This document shows positions 44,180 to 51,928 of a stretch of DNA of 64,000 nucleotides, one piece after another. The stretch is from positions 1,302,001 through 1,366,000 of the forward strand of contig NZ_CP145809.1 in the NCBI RefSeq assembly GCF_038049925.1, in the 5' to 3' direction. The position numbers and the translations under genes were made by a program. The notes under the pieces are model-generated. The model saw only the letters and a program-made list of their open reading frames with translations. It had not been told where the DNA came from and made no database searches. The stretch comes from Georgenia sp. M64 (GTDB lineage Bacteria; Actinomycetota; Actinomycetes; Actinomycetales; Actinomycetaceae). Each line of letters starts with the position of its first letter. The stretch's first letter is position 1.

Positions 44180-45151
44180 TCATACTGGCTGCGGCTCTCG
44201 GGCGAGAGTCGCGTAGTGGGCTTGCTCGTACTCGATGGGGGCGAGGTAGCCGAGGCTACTGTGCAGGCGTCGGGAGTTGTACCACTCGACCCAGCCGGCG
44301 GTGGCGAACTCGACGTCGGAGATCGTCTTGTAGGGCCCGGGGTGGAAGATCGTGGTGCGAACGCATTCGGTCTTGTACAGGCCGTTGATCGTCTCCATGA
44401 GGGCGTTGTCGTAAGCATCGCCGACGCTGCCGATCGAGGGACGGATGCCCTCGAGCTGGAGGTGCTCGGTGAACCGGACGGAGGTGTATTGGGCGCCGGC
44501 ATCGGAGTGCGCGATCAGCTCACCGCCTGTGGCCGGGTGGCCCTCGCGGTCACGCTGCCAGATCGCCATGCGTAGCGGGATCATCACCAGGTCGGTGTGC
44601 ATCGTGGCGGCGACGTGCCAGGCCACGATCCGCTGCGCGAAGACGTCGACGACGAAGGCGACGTAGACGAACCCGGCCCAGGTACGGACGTAGGTGAAGT
44701 CCATGACCCAGGTGCGGTTCGGTGCCGTGGCGGTGAAGTCGCGGTCGAGCAGGTCGCCGGCGCGCCGGCCGTCCCTGGCGGGGATCGTCGTGCGCAAGCC
44801 CTTGGCTCGCCGGATGCCGGACAGGCCCAGGGCCCGCATCGCCCGGTCCACCGCGCCCGGGCTCGACTCCGGCACGCGGCGGCGTACCAGGGCCGACATC
44901 TTGCGTCGCCCGTACAGGCCCTCCGGGGTCATCCTCGGTCGGCCCTCGTGATCGAGAGTCCAGGCCAGGGACCTGACGGTGTCCAGGACCTGGGCGTCGC
45001 TGATCGTGCGGGCCGCGACCGGCTGGTTGGCGCGCTTGCAGGCCCGGTAGGTTCGTGCGGCGATCTGGCAGCCCTGCTCACGCAGGACCCGGCAGACCGA
45101 CTCGACCGCATAACCTTCGGCGCGCATCTGATCGATGAACGCCACGATCAT
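44180..45151 (-). CDS. IS3-family transposase OrfB (element A)
   Basis: This 323-residue integrase-core protein has DDE residues in TWVMDFTYVRTW, LIAHSDAGAQYTS and DNALMETINGLYKTE. An N-terminal HTH_21 region (SSPGAVDRAMRALGLSGIRR) precedes it. The ATG overlaps the orfA stop (ATGA); production of an OrfAB fusion by frameshifting is usual for IS3 elements, though here coupling by overlap is also possible. Confidence 0.93.
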   Translation of the reverse strand: MIVAFIDQMRAEGYAVESVCRVLREQGCQIAARTYRACKRANQPVAARTISDAQVLDTVRSLAWTLDHEGRPRMTPEGLYGRRKMSALVRRRVPESSPGAVDRAMRALGLSGIRRAKGLRTTIPARDGRRAGDLLDRDFTATAPNRTWVMDFTYVRTWAGFVYVAFVVDVFAQRIVAWHVAATMHTDLVMIPLRMAIWQRDREGHPATGGELIAHSDAGAQYTSVRFTEHLQLEGIRPSIGSVGDAYDNALMETINGLYKTECVRTTIFHPGPYKTISDVEFATAGWVEWYNSRRLHSSLGYLAPIEYEQAHYATLAREPQPV

Positions 45152-45459
45152 CGGTTGCGGGGGTCGAGCTCCCCCGCGAAGAAAGTCGTCGCGGCCTTCA
45201 GCACGGCCACGTCTTCACGCAGGCGCCGGTTCTCCGCCTTCAACCGCCGGATCTCCTCGTTCTCCGCCGAGGTGATCCCTGGCCGGGTGCCCGCGTCAAC
45301 CTCGGCCTGGGCGACCCACCGCCGGACCGACTCCCGGGCCACCCCCAGCTGCTTGGCCACCGCGACCATCGCCTCGGTCACCGAGGGGTACTCCTGTTGG
45401 TGCTCTCGAACCAGACGCACCGCCCGGGCCTTCAGCTCCGGATCGATCTTCTTCGGCAT
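45148..45459 (-). CDS. IS3-family OrfA (element A)
   Basis: This 103-residue protein has an HTH_Tnp_1 domain (IDPELKARAVRLVREHQQEY, then ARESVRRWVAQAEVDAG) and a C-terminal leucine-zipper-like coiled coil (EEIRRLKAENRRLREDVAVL). The ATG at 45459 is placed nine bases after AGGAGG; an in-frame ATG at 45468 overlaps that site and is less likely. Confidence 0.92.
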   Translation of the reverse strand: MPKKIDPELKARAVRLVREHQQEYPSVTEAMVAVAKQLGVARESVRRWVAQAEVDAGTRPGITSAENEEIRRLKAENRRLREDVAVLKAATTFFAGELDPRNR

Positions 45460-45580
45460 GGTGCTCATCCTCCTGGACTCAAACAGGAGCGGCATCAAAC
45501 CTGGGGCGCTTTGAGGTGAGGGATTGAATCTGGACCAGGACCCCCAAGGTAGAATCCTTGGGAGAATTGGAAGGGATTCG

Positions 45581-45865
45581 ATGGCTCCACGAAAGTTCAC
45601 TCCGGAGTTCAAGACCGAGGCGGTGCGCGCGGTCATTAGTTCCTCGCGGACGGTCGCCGACGTGGCGCGCGAGTTCGGCGTTGGCGCGGAGACGTTACGG
45701 AACTGGGTCAATGCGTATCGGCGCGAGCACGCCGGGGAGGAGCCGGAGGTGACCGAGTCGGAACGGAATGAACTGGCTCGGTTGCGTAAAGAGGTCCGTG
45801 ACCTGAAAGCCGAGCGTGAGTTCCTGGGAAAAGCGGCGGCCTTCTTCGCGAAGGAGTACCGGTGA
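45581..45865 (+). CDS. IS3-family OrfA (element B)
   Basis: Starting at ATG 45581 after GGAAGGGA gives 94 residues: FTPEFKTEAVRAVISSSRTV and AREFGVGAETLRNWVNAYRR form the HTH, followed by a coiled coil (NELARLRKEVRDLKAEREFL). It is unlike OrfA of element A in detail, so the two are different elements. Its stop overlaps the orfB GTG. Confidence 0.93.
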   Translation: MAPRKFTPEFKTEAVRAVISSSRTVADVAREFGVGAETLRNWVNAYRREHAGEEPEVTESERNELARLRKEVRDLKAEREFLGKAAAFFAKEYR

Positions 45866-46746
45866 GCGCGAAGTTCGCGTTCATCTCCAGCGAGGAAGGC
45901 AACTACTCCGTGCGGAACATGTGCTCCTGGGCGCAGGTGTCCCGGGCCGGCTACTACGAGTGGAGGGACCGGGCACCGTCGGCCACCGCGCGGTGGCGGG
46001 CCGAGCTCGGCGAGGTCATCGAGCACCTCTTCGCCGATTCCGACGGCACCTACGGCTACCGCCGCATCGCCGCCGCGCTGGCCCGCACGGGCCGGTACTG
46101 CGACGAGCAGACTGTCCGGGCGATCATGGCCGAACGCGGCCTGGTGGCTTGTCAGCCGCGCGCTAAGGGACCGGTGACCACGATCGCCTCGGACGCCGGT
46201 GACCTGCCCGACTTGCTCGAGCGGGACTTCACCGCCACCGAGCCCGGGGCAAAGCTCGTCGGCGATATCACGTACATCCCCTCCTGGCAGGGCTGGGTGT
46301 ACCTGGCCACCGTGCTCGACTGCTTCTCCAAGAAGGTCGTCGGCTACGCGCTGGCCGAGCACATGCGCACCGAGCTCGTCACCGACGCCTTGGGTATGGC
46401 GAACAGGAATGGTCATATCCGCCCCGGCGTGACCATCTTTCATTCCGACCGGGGCACGCAATACACGTCGGCGGCGTTCGCTGAGTTCACCGCCGCGGTC
46501 GGCGTGACCCGTTCGGTCGGGCGCACCGGCATTTGCTACGATAACGCCTGGGCCGAATCTTTCAACGCGACCCTGAAGGTCGAGCGAGTTCACCGTACCG
46601 CCTATCCCACCCGGGGTCACGCCGTCCGAGATATCACCCGGTACATTGAGCTGCGGTACAATCAAAAGCGGCTCCACTCGACCCTCGGGTATCGCACACC
46701 GAACGAGGTCGAGCACGCCTGGTACGAAACGCACAGAGCCGCCTGA
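45862..46746 (+). CDS. IS3-family transposase OrfB (element B)
   Basis: This 294-residue DDE integrase has Asp in KLVGDITYIPSW, Asp in FHSDRGTQYTSAAF and Glu in AWAESFNATLKVE. The N-terminal segment YGYRRIAAALARTG is the HTH_21 part. GTG start overlaps the orfA stop (GTGA). The gene is complete and the element appears potentially active. Confidence 0.94.
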   Translation: MSAKFAFISSEEGNYSVRNMCSWAQVSRAGYYEWRDRAPSATARWRAELGEVIEHLFADSDGTYGYRRIAAALARTGRYCDEQTVRAIMAERGLVACQPRAKGPVTTIASDAGDLPDLLERDFTATEPGAKLVGDITYIPSWQGWVYLATVLDCFSKKVVGYALAEHMRTELVTDALGMANRNGHIRPGVTIFHSDRGTQYTSAAFAEFTAAVGVTRSVGRTGICYDNAWAESFNATLKVERVHRTAYPTRGHAVRDITRYIELRYNQKRLHSTLGYRTPNEVEHAWYETHRAA

Positions 46747-46794
46747 AAAGAAGCAGCAATCAGCGGTCCGGATTCAATCCCTCAGTCCACTTCA

Positions 46795-47514
46795 GGCCCG
46801 CAGGACCGGCACGATCGTCGTGGTCTCGGCCTTGTTGCCCTCGAACAGGTGGACCTCGAGGGGGAAGCCACCCGGGTCGACCAAGAGCCCGACCTGGACC
46901 TGGGGGTCGACCCGGTGCTCCTTGCTCATCCCGACCTTGCGCAGGTCGTCCTCGTCCTCGTTCTCGAAGTGCAGGGTGGTCACGTCGTACATCACCAACG
47001 CGGCCGTGCCGCTGGTGCGGGCGGAATGGGCCAGGCACGCCTTGGCGAGCCGGTCGCGGTAGTCCCTGCCCTGCGCCCGTCGCAGGGCCGCGTAGAGCGT
47101 GTTCAGGTGCGGGGCGCTGACCCCGATCTCCTCCAGCACCCGCACCGTGTCGGCCTTGGACGTCGGCTCGACGAGCCGGGCCAGGACCACCGCGGCGAAC
47201 GCCTCGTCCTTCAACGACTCGAACCCCAGGACCCGGTAGGCGTCGGAGAGGACCTCCCACAGCACCCGGCTCGAGGTCCCGACCACATGGGCACGCACCG
47301 CAGAAGACACGGCCGGGGTGTCCAGGCCCAGGTCGAGTTCGTCCTGGCCGGCGTTGAGACGCTCTCGGGCGGCCTGGACCAGCACCGCCAGCTCGAGCTC
47401 GTCACGGGCAGAGCCCAGATGCTCCACGATCCGGCGCACCCCACCGCGCTTCTCCGCGATCTGTACCGCGGTCGCCCCAGAGGCGGTCTTCACCTTGCGG
47501 ATGTAGGGCGACAC
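46795..47514 (-). pseudogene. IS1634-family transposase, N-terminal part
   Basis: From GTG 47514 the frame reads SPYIRKVKTASGATAVQIAE through ALVMYDVTTLHFE, containing the first catalytic Asp, to VPVLRA, where the IS3 insertion begins. With 43348-44148 it reconstitutes one 506-residue transposase. Confidence 0.9.
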
Positions 47515-47778
47515 ATCCTGAGAATACCCGCCAACTTAGTGCCCCAAATCAACCCACCACAGAGCCCTGACCAGCACAAACACCGCTCAGCCCGCCACCA
47601 CCTGTGGAAGTCGGGTCGTACCCTCCGAGGCTGGACCGTTGCCGCCGCGAGGGCCCAAAGCGGCTCTTCGAACATCCGGTGGGGAGTGAGACTCGCGGTG
47701 TGATCATGGCTGGGTAGGGGTCGAGGTCCCCGATGATCAGTAGCGACCAAGCAACCGCTCAACCCGAGGACCTCGACG

Positions 47779-48290
47779 TTGCCCAACGCTACGGGGTGCG
47801 TTGCCGCACCCACGACAGATCCCTGCTCGCGTTGTGACGTGCTGCTCGGCCTGGACCGTATCCGGGCCGAGGGCGTCGATCGCGACGAGACGGTGATGAC
47901 CGTGGAGACGGTGATGACCGTGGCGGTCTCCACGCCCTGGCAGCTGATCGGTTGCCCGACCTGCGGGGTCGTCGCCCCGAGCCGCGGCCGGCGCCTGCGC
48001 GTCCTGCACGACGTTTCCGGAACTGTGGCGGTACAAGTGCTGTGGCGCTAGCGGACCTGGCGCTGCCTGGACCGCGGCTGCCCCAGGGGCACGTTCGTGG
48101 AGCAGGTCCCAGGGCTCGTCGCCGCCCGTGGCTCGATCACCACCTGGGCGATCACCTGGGCGATCGCGCAGCTGCGCCGTGAGCACGCCACGATCCAGGG
48201 CCTCGCCCGCCGGCTCGGGACGTCATGGAAGACGCTGTGGCGCACGGTCTGCCCGAGCCCGAGCGCCTCGCGGACACTACACTCAGACTG
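47779..48290 (+). pseudogene. ISL3-family transposase, N-terminal fragment with stop
   Basis: The frame carries the zinc-finger and DNA-binding part of an ISL3 transposase: GCPTCGVVAPSRGRRLRVLH, then WRCLDRGCPRGTFVEQVPGL and HATIQGLARRLGTSWKTLWR. A TAG at 48050-48052 interrupts it between LWR and RTWRC, and the catalytic domain is missing after about residue 160. No terminal repeats were located. Confidence 0.75.
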
Positions 48291-48603
48291 AGCGAACCGC
48301 CCGGTTCCCCGGAAACACAAGGGAATCCGTGAGTTCCCTAGGCTAGGCGCGGTTCACCCTGTTTCTGACGACGCTGCTCCGGGTTATCTACGCGTCCCCA
48401 GTGTGGAGTCTCGGCAAGCAGCCCTGCCCGCTATTCGTGACTTTACTCCACACGCGTCGGTGGGCTGGCTGCCCGAGGGGTGCGGTCGTCGAGTGCCGTG
48501 TCACGGCACCACCATGACGAACCTCCGACCAACGCGGTCCACGTTGCTACGTACCGGGAGCTAAGGCATGCCGCGGCCCCGCGGAAGACCGCCGAGACGC
48601 GCC
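48291..48603. other. Gene-free stretch with a long-loop dyad
   Basis: GTGTGGAGT at 48400-48408 pairs with ACTCCACAC at 48445-48453 around a 36-base loop. No coding sequence is supported in this stretch; its role, such as a terminator or the end of a lost element, is unknown. Confidence 0.4.
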
Positions 48604-49173
48604 CTACCCGCGTTGCTGACCCACCGCACCCTCCCGACCGCTGTCGCGGTGATCATCCGCGACGGGTGGCGTGGGGCTACCGCCGGATACGGCTCCGTGC
48701 CGGGCGAAATGTTCGACACCGACCGTGACGAACACCGCCGTCGACGTGGCCACGGTGCATCCGTCGAGGTCGCTCAGGGTGGCAGCAACAAAGAACTTCC
48801 GGTCCTCACGGCTCGTCACCCTCGCCTCCATCCGGTAGGTGACCCCCACGAGGACAGGTGACAGGTAGTCCACTGTGAGCTGGCGGGTGACTGCCGGCGT
48901 CCCCACCAGGTACAGCAGGAACCCCGACAGGTCATCGAGGACGGTGGCGACCGCGCCGCCGTGGACGACTCCTGGAGCTCCCACGTGGCGGTTGTCAAAG
49001 ACGTGGTCGGCCGCCACCCCGTCCCCACGGCGGTTGACTTGGAGGTGATGGCCGTGGGCGTTGTCGGGGCCGCAGCCAAGGCACTGTTCGTGGTGCGGTG
49101 GCAGGATCGCGCCATCTGGGTGGGGCACGGCCCTCTCGGCCCAGTGCGCGAGCATCGCTTCCACGTCAGCCAT
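48604..49173 (-). CDS. PaaI-type hotdog-fold thioesterase
   Basis: The ATG at 49173 follows AAAGGTGA and gives 189 residues. CLGCGPDNAHGHHLQVNRRG and VVHGGAVATVLDDLSGFLLY are the hotdog thioesterase signature, with the HGG and following Asp region as the active site, and LTVDYLSPVLVG is the third strand. It hydrolyses acyl-CoA thioesters; the acyl group is unknown. It is the last gene of a minus-strand run with an SDR, DUF5519 and DoxX genes. Confidence 0.85.
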   Translation of the reverse strand: MADVEAMLAHWAERAVPHPDGAILPPHHEQCLGCGPDNAHGHHLQVNRRGDGVAADHVFDNRHVGAPGVVHGGAVATVLDDLSGFLLYLVGTPAVTRQLTVDYLSPVLVGVTYRMEARVTSREDRKFFVAATLSDLDGCTVATSTAVFVTVGVEHFARHGAVSGGSPTPPVADDHRDSGREGAVGQQRG

Positions 49174-49340
49174 CAAAGCGATCACCTTTCGCCTTACTGC
49201 TGCCGCGACGAGAGGTTCGCCGCAGGGAGAGGGTAGTGGGTGCGTGCTCACGGTGCCGGACGGTCGGTCTCGTCGAAGACCCGAAGTCAGTCACGCGGAG
49301 GTCAGGAAGCCCGCTGCGGGGCTCGCCTCGCATCCCATTG

Positions 49341-50195
49341 TCAGGCGGTGGGGGCGTTGGTCAACTTCTTCATCACGTCAACGAAGATCTGCCCGATGTC
49401 GGGGTCGGGGCGGCCGGCGCCGCCGGCTGCGACCCAGCCGCCGTCGACGACCAGGTTCGCACCGGTGACGTAGTCGGCCTCGTCCGAGCACAGGTACACC
49501 GCTGCCATCGCGATGTCCTCAGGCCGCCCGATGCGGGGGTTGAGCAGTGCGCGTTCGACCGGTGCGCGCCCGCCGGCCTCCAGCAGTGGTCGTGTAGCGG
49601 GGGTGTCGATGAACCCTGGGGAGACGGCGTTGACGCGGATGTTCCACGGTGACAGCTCAACGGCGAGATTGGTGGTCAGCCGCAGGACAGCGGCTTTGGC
49701 CACGTTGTGCACCAGGTTGCCTGCGACGTTCCCGGGCATGGCCGAGCCGACCATCGCGGCGACCGAGCCGGTGTTGAGGATGGTGCCGCGGCCCTTGCGC
49801 TTGAAGACCGGCAGGGCCTTCTGGATCGCCAGGAACAAGATCGTGACCTCGTTGGTCATGTCGAAGTCCCAGTCCACGCGGGTCAAGGACTCGATGGTGC
49901 CGCCGCGCACACCAGAGGCGTTGTTGTAAAGGATGTCGAAGTCGCCGTACTCCTTGACAGCGAAGTCGATCCAGCGCTGCACCCCGGCTTCGTCACCCAG
50001 GTTCAGCGGCTGCATCGAGACCATCTCACCGCCGTGTGCCCGGACGAGTTCGACGGTCTGTTCGGCTAGGTCCGCCTTGAGATCGCAGCCCACGATCTTG
50101 GCGCCTTCCATAGCGAAGGCGAGCGCGGCCGCCCGTCCCTGCCCGTCTGCCGTGCCGGTGATCAGGGCTACCTTGCCCTCGAGTCGTCCCGCCAT
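49341..50195 (-). CDS. Short-chain dehydrogenase/reductase with altered catalytic Tyr
   Basis: This 284-residue Rossmann protein has the cofactor motif TGTADGQGRA, the Asp of VGCDLKAD favouring NAD(H), NNAS, the catalytic Ser region NTGSVAAMV, and RVNAVSPGFIDTPAT. Where SDRs have Tyr-x-x-x-Lys it reads HNVAKAAV, so the catalytic Tyr is His while Lys is kept. A five- or six-residue expansion lies between Ser and this site. GGAG precedes the ATG. It could be a divergent reductase or have lost ordinary SDR chemistry. It is 46 bp downstream of DUF5519. Confidence 0.88.
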   Translation of the reverse strand: MAGRLEGKVALITGTADGQGRAAALAFAMEGAKIVGCDLKADLAEQTVELVRAHGGEMVSMQPLNLGDEAGVQRWIDFAVKEYGDFDILYNNASGVRGGTIESLTRVDWDFDMTNEVTILFLAIQKALPVFKRKGRGTILNTGSVAAMVGSAMPGNVAGNLVHNVAKAAVLRLTTNLAVELSPWNIRVNAVSPGFIDTPATRPLLEAGGRAPVERALLNPRIGRPEDIAMAAVYLCSDEADYVTGANLVVDGGWVAAGGAGRPDPDIGQIFVDVMKKLTNAPTA

Positions 50196-50241
50196 GAGGT
50201 ACTCCTTCTTGACTAGTTCCCGGACCAGCGCGACCTGAGAG

Positions 50242-50775
50242 TCAGGCCGTGCCCTCAGGGCCCGGTGTGGTCCCCGGCTCTGATCTGAGCGGAGGTTCTG
50301 CTCCTGTTGCGTAGGCGTATGACGCCATTACGAGACCGGCGGCGATGTCCGCCTCGTACGCGTCGCGTGGGGCGTAGATCATGACCGCACCGGGCGCGAT
50401 GATCCCGAGGCGGGCGACGGGGTGCTGCTCGGCCCAGCCTGCTTCGATCGCAGCCTTGGCGGCCGTCGGCGGTAGTACCAGGTGCAAGGAATGGTCGGGG
50501 GCTGGATGGAGGTGGGCGAACTCGGTGTCGACCATGAAGGAATCGGGTGGGCCGTGGGCTCGGCCCCGGGGAAGCGTGAGCGCTCGTGCACCCGGGACGG
50601 AGATCATCGAGCTCGCCCAGACCACACCTGGCAGGTCGATGAGCTGCCCGATGAGGTACTGCCGCGGTTGGTCGTCGTCGGGCTGCTGGTCGAGCTGGGT
50701 GTGCGGGTTGGTCGAGGTCGTGGAGGGTCGTGGGCCAGGGCGATGAGGCATGGCCACGGGGTCGGCGTTGCTCAT
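50242..50775 (-). CDS. DUF5519 (luciferase-domain-like) family protein
   Basis: The 177-residue protein has the DUF5519 core: ISVPGARALTLPRGRAHGPP, DTEFAHLHPAPDHSLHLVLP, AIEAGWAEQHPVAR and VMIYAPRDAYEADI. Similar proteins are annotated as luciferase family without experimental function. Its ATG overlaps the doxX stop (ATGA). Termini are disordered. Any link between this domain and membrane oxidation chemistry of DoxX is speculation. Confidence 0.75.
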   Translation of the reverse strand: MSNADPVAMPHRPGPRPSTTSTNPHTQLDQQPDDDQPRQYLIGQLIDLPGVVWASSMISVPGARALTLPRGRAHGPPDSFMVDTEFAHLHPAPDHSLHLVLPPTAAKAAIEAGWAEQHPVARLGIIAPGAVMIYAPRDAYEADIAAGLVMASYAYATGAEPPLRSEPGTTPGPEGTA

Positions 50776-51191
50776 GACAGGGTGAACAGCGGGCTGACCA
50801 GGACGAGACCGAGATCGTCACCGAGGTAGGCGAAGACGGCGAACATCACCAGCGCCGCACCGGCCAGGGCCAGGTCCTTGAGGAACTGGGTCTGTTCCAT
50901 GGCCTTGGCTCCGGGATCGGTCTCGGCCCAGAAGCCGTGCATGATGAAGGCTGTGGGTACCAGGAACGCCACCAGCAGCAGGGCACCGACGTCGGGCCAG
51001 ATCCCCAGGGCCACCATCAGGGCGCCGACCAGGATCTGCAGCCCCGTCAGCGGGACCATCACGTTGGCGGCCGGCACGCCCTTGCCCGCGGCGTAAGCAG
51101 CCATCATCTGCCTCTGTGCCAGGTGGCCGTAGCCTGACCCGACGAAGAGCAGGCCGAAAAGCACCCTACCGAGGAGCACCAGGACATCCAC
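50772..51191 (-). CDS. DoxX family membrane protein
   Basis: This 139-residue protein has four hydrophobic helices in the DoxX pattern: LLGRVLFGLLFVGSGYGHLA, then LTGLQILVGALMVALGIWPD, LLLVAFLVPTAFIMHGFW and LALAGAALVMFAVFAYLG. DoxX proteins are linked to thiol or quinol redox processes in several bacteria. It is the first gene of the minus-strand operon and is divergent from hxlR. Confidence 0.87.
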   Translation of the reverse strand: MDVLVLLGRVLFGLLFVGSGYGHLAQRQMMAAYAAGKGVPAANVMVPLTGLQILVGALMVALGIWPDVGALLLVAFLVPTAFIMHGFWAETDPGAKAMEQTQFLKDLALAGAALVMFAVFAYLGDDLGLVLVSPLFTLS

Positions 51192-51218
51192 GTTATCCTC
51201 CCGAGGTCGCCGCTTACC

Positions 51219-51248
51219 AAGAGTAAGTACTTGAGGTATAGCAGTACT
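51219..51248. promoter_or_regulatory. HxlR/DoxX divergent control region
   Basis: AGTACT occurs at 51226-51231 and 51243-51248, 17 bp apart, within AAGAGTAAGTACTTGAGG ... GCAGTACTCT, an imperfect dyad. It lies between doxX and hxlR and is a plausible HxlR operator controlling both directions. Confidence 0.45.
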
Positions 51249-51292
51249 CTGAGCTCAGGTCAATCACGCTTGAGCGGAGGTAGGAGGGCACG

Positions 51293-51640
51293 GTGGCGGA
51301 CGAGGGGAGCGGCCCCATGGGTGGTGACTGCGGACGGTACTGCCCGTCCTTTCACCAGACCGTCGAGCTGCTCGGTCGGCGATGGAACGGTGTCATCCTT
51401 CATGCGCTGATGGCTCACGCGGAGCGCTTCAGTGAGATCCGCGCCGCGATACCGGGGCTGTCCGACCGCCTGCTGGCCGAAAGGCTGCGAGAGTTGGAAC
51501 GCGAAGGACTGCTCTCGCGCACCTGCCCGGTGAGCAGCGGCGCGCCGCGATACGTGCTGACGGCCAAGGGGCGGGCTCTGGAGCCGGTGATCGACTCAAT
51601 CTCGTCCTGGGCTTCAGACTGGAGCCAGGTAGCTGACTAG
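51293..51640 (+). CDS. HxlR-family transcriptional regulator
   Basis: This 115-residue winged-helix protein begins GTG after AGGAGGGC. The family pattern is CPSFHQTVELLGRRWNGVIL, FSEIRAAIPGLSDRLLAERL (recognition helix) and RYVLTAKGRALEPVIDSI. Two Cys (about residues 13 and 17) could sense redox or electrophiles as in HypR-type members. It probably controls the divergent DoxX-DUF5519-SDR-thioesterase genes. Confidence 0.9.
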   Translation: MADEGSGPMGGDCGRYCPSFHQTVELLGRRWNGVILHALMAHAERFSEIRAAIPGLSDRLLAERLRELEREGLLSRTCPVSSGAPRYVLTAKGRALEPVIDSISSWASDWSQVAD

Positions 51641-51928
51641 GCGTCGATCGCGCGGTGGCCTGACTTTCGGTGTGAGGTGGTCTGGCAGCGTGAACGCGGG
51701 AGTCTGGCGCCGGTGTGCCCGGCTATTGCAGTCGGACATGCCAACCTGGAGGCGGACACGTACTTCCCTGCTGACGGACACCTGATCTCCCTGTCTGTGG
51801 CCGTGGACCGGTCGTGTCGGTCCCGACGTAGGCGTCCCTCCGGGGATTTGCTCGAGGTCTTCGACCACCACGAGCAGGTTCGACCGGAGGGACGCGTGAA
51901 GAAGGCTGACAGGGAAGGCGGGGCCCAC
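51641..51928. other. Gene-free stretch downstream of hxlR
   Basis: It holds copy A of the 165-bp dispersed element. No coding sequence is supported. Confidence 0.5.
51734..51895 (+). repeat. Copy A of the 165-bp dispersed element
   Basis: It is closely similar to the minus strand of 31746-31911. The 3' part is a long dyad: GCGTCCCTCCGG at 51832-51843 and CCGGAGGGACGC at 51884-51895, perfect 12-bp arms around 40 bases. No transposase is attached. It directly precedes the RND pseudogene. Confidence 0.8.

Larger units (their letters stand above)
45512..46789 (+). mobile_element. IS3-family element B, nested in element A
   Basis: Left end TGAGGTGAGGGATTGAATC at 45512; right end inverted TGGACTGAGGGATTGAATC from 46789, matching at 21 of 25 positions. 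CTT at 45509-45511 and 46790-46792 is a 3-bp target duplication. It lies in opposite orientation to element A and carries intact orfA and orfB. Confidence 0.92.
44153..46794 (-). mobile_element. IS3-family element A (itself interrupted)
   Basis: Left end TGAAGCGCCCC at 44153; the right end GGGGCGCTTCA is split, with GGGGCGCTT at 45503-45511 and the CA at 46793-46794, because element B inserted three bases before it. GGCC at 44149-44152 and 46795-46798 is the target duplication within the IS1634 transposase gene. Two overlapping genes on the minus strand encode OrfA and OrfB, both intact. Confidence 0.92.
43334..47615 (-). mobile_element. IS1634-family element interrupted by nested IS3-family elements
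   Basis: The outer element has related ends containing TTCCACAGG (43338 onwards) and, inverted, from about 47609, and is bounded by TCGTACC at 43327-43333 and 47616-47622, a possible target duplication. Exact ends are uncertain by a few bases because the spacing between duplication and repeat differs by two. Its transposase gene is split by an insertion from 44153 to 46794. Confidence 0.75.

Noticed and set aside
43348-44502. 384-residue transposase starting at 44502
   Set aside because: Residues before about 118 are out-of-frame translation of the inserted IS3 element; only the part from 44148 onward is IS1634 transposase.
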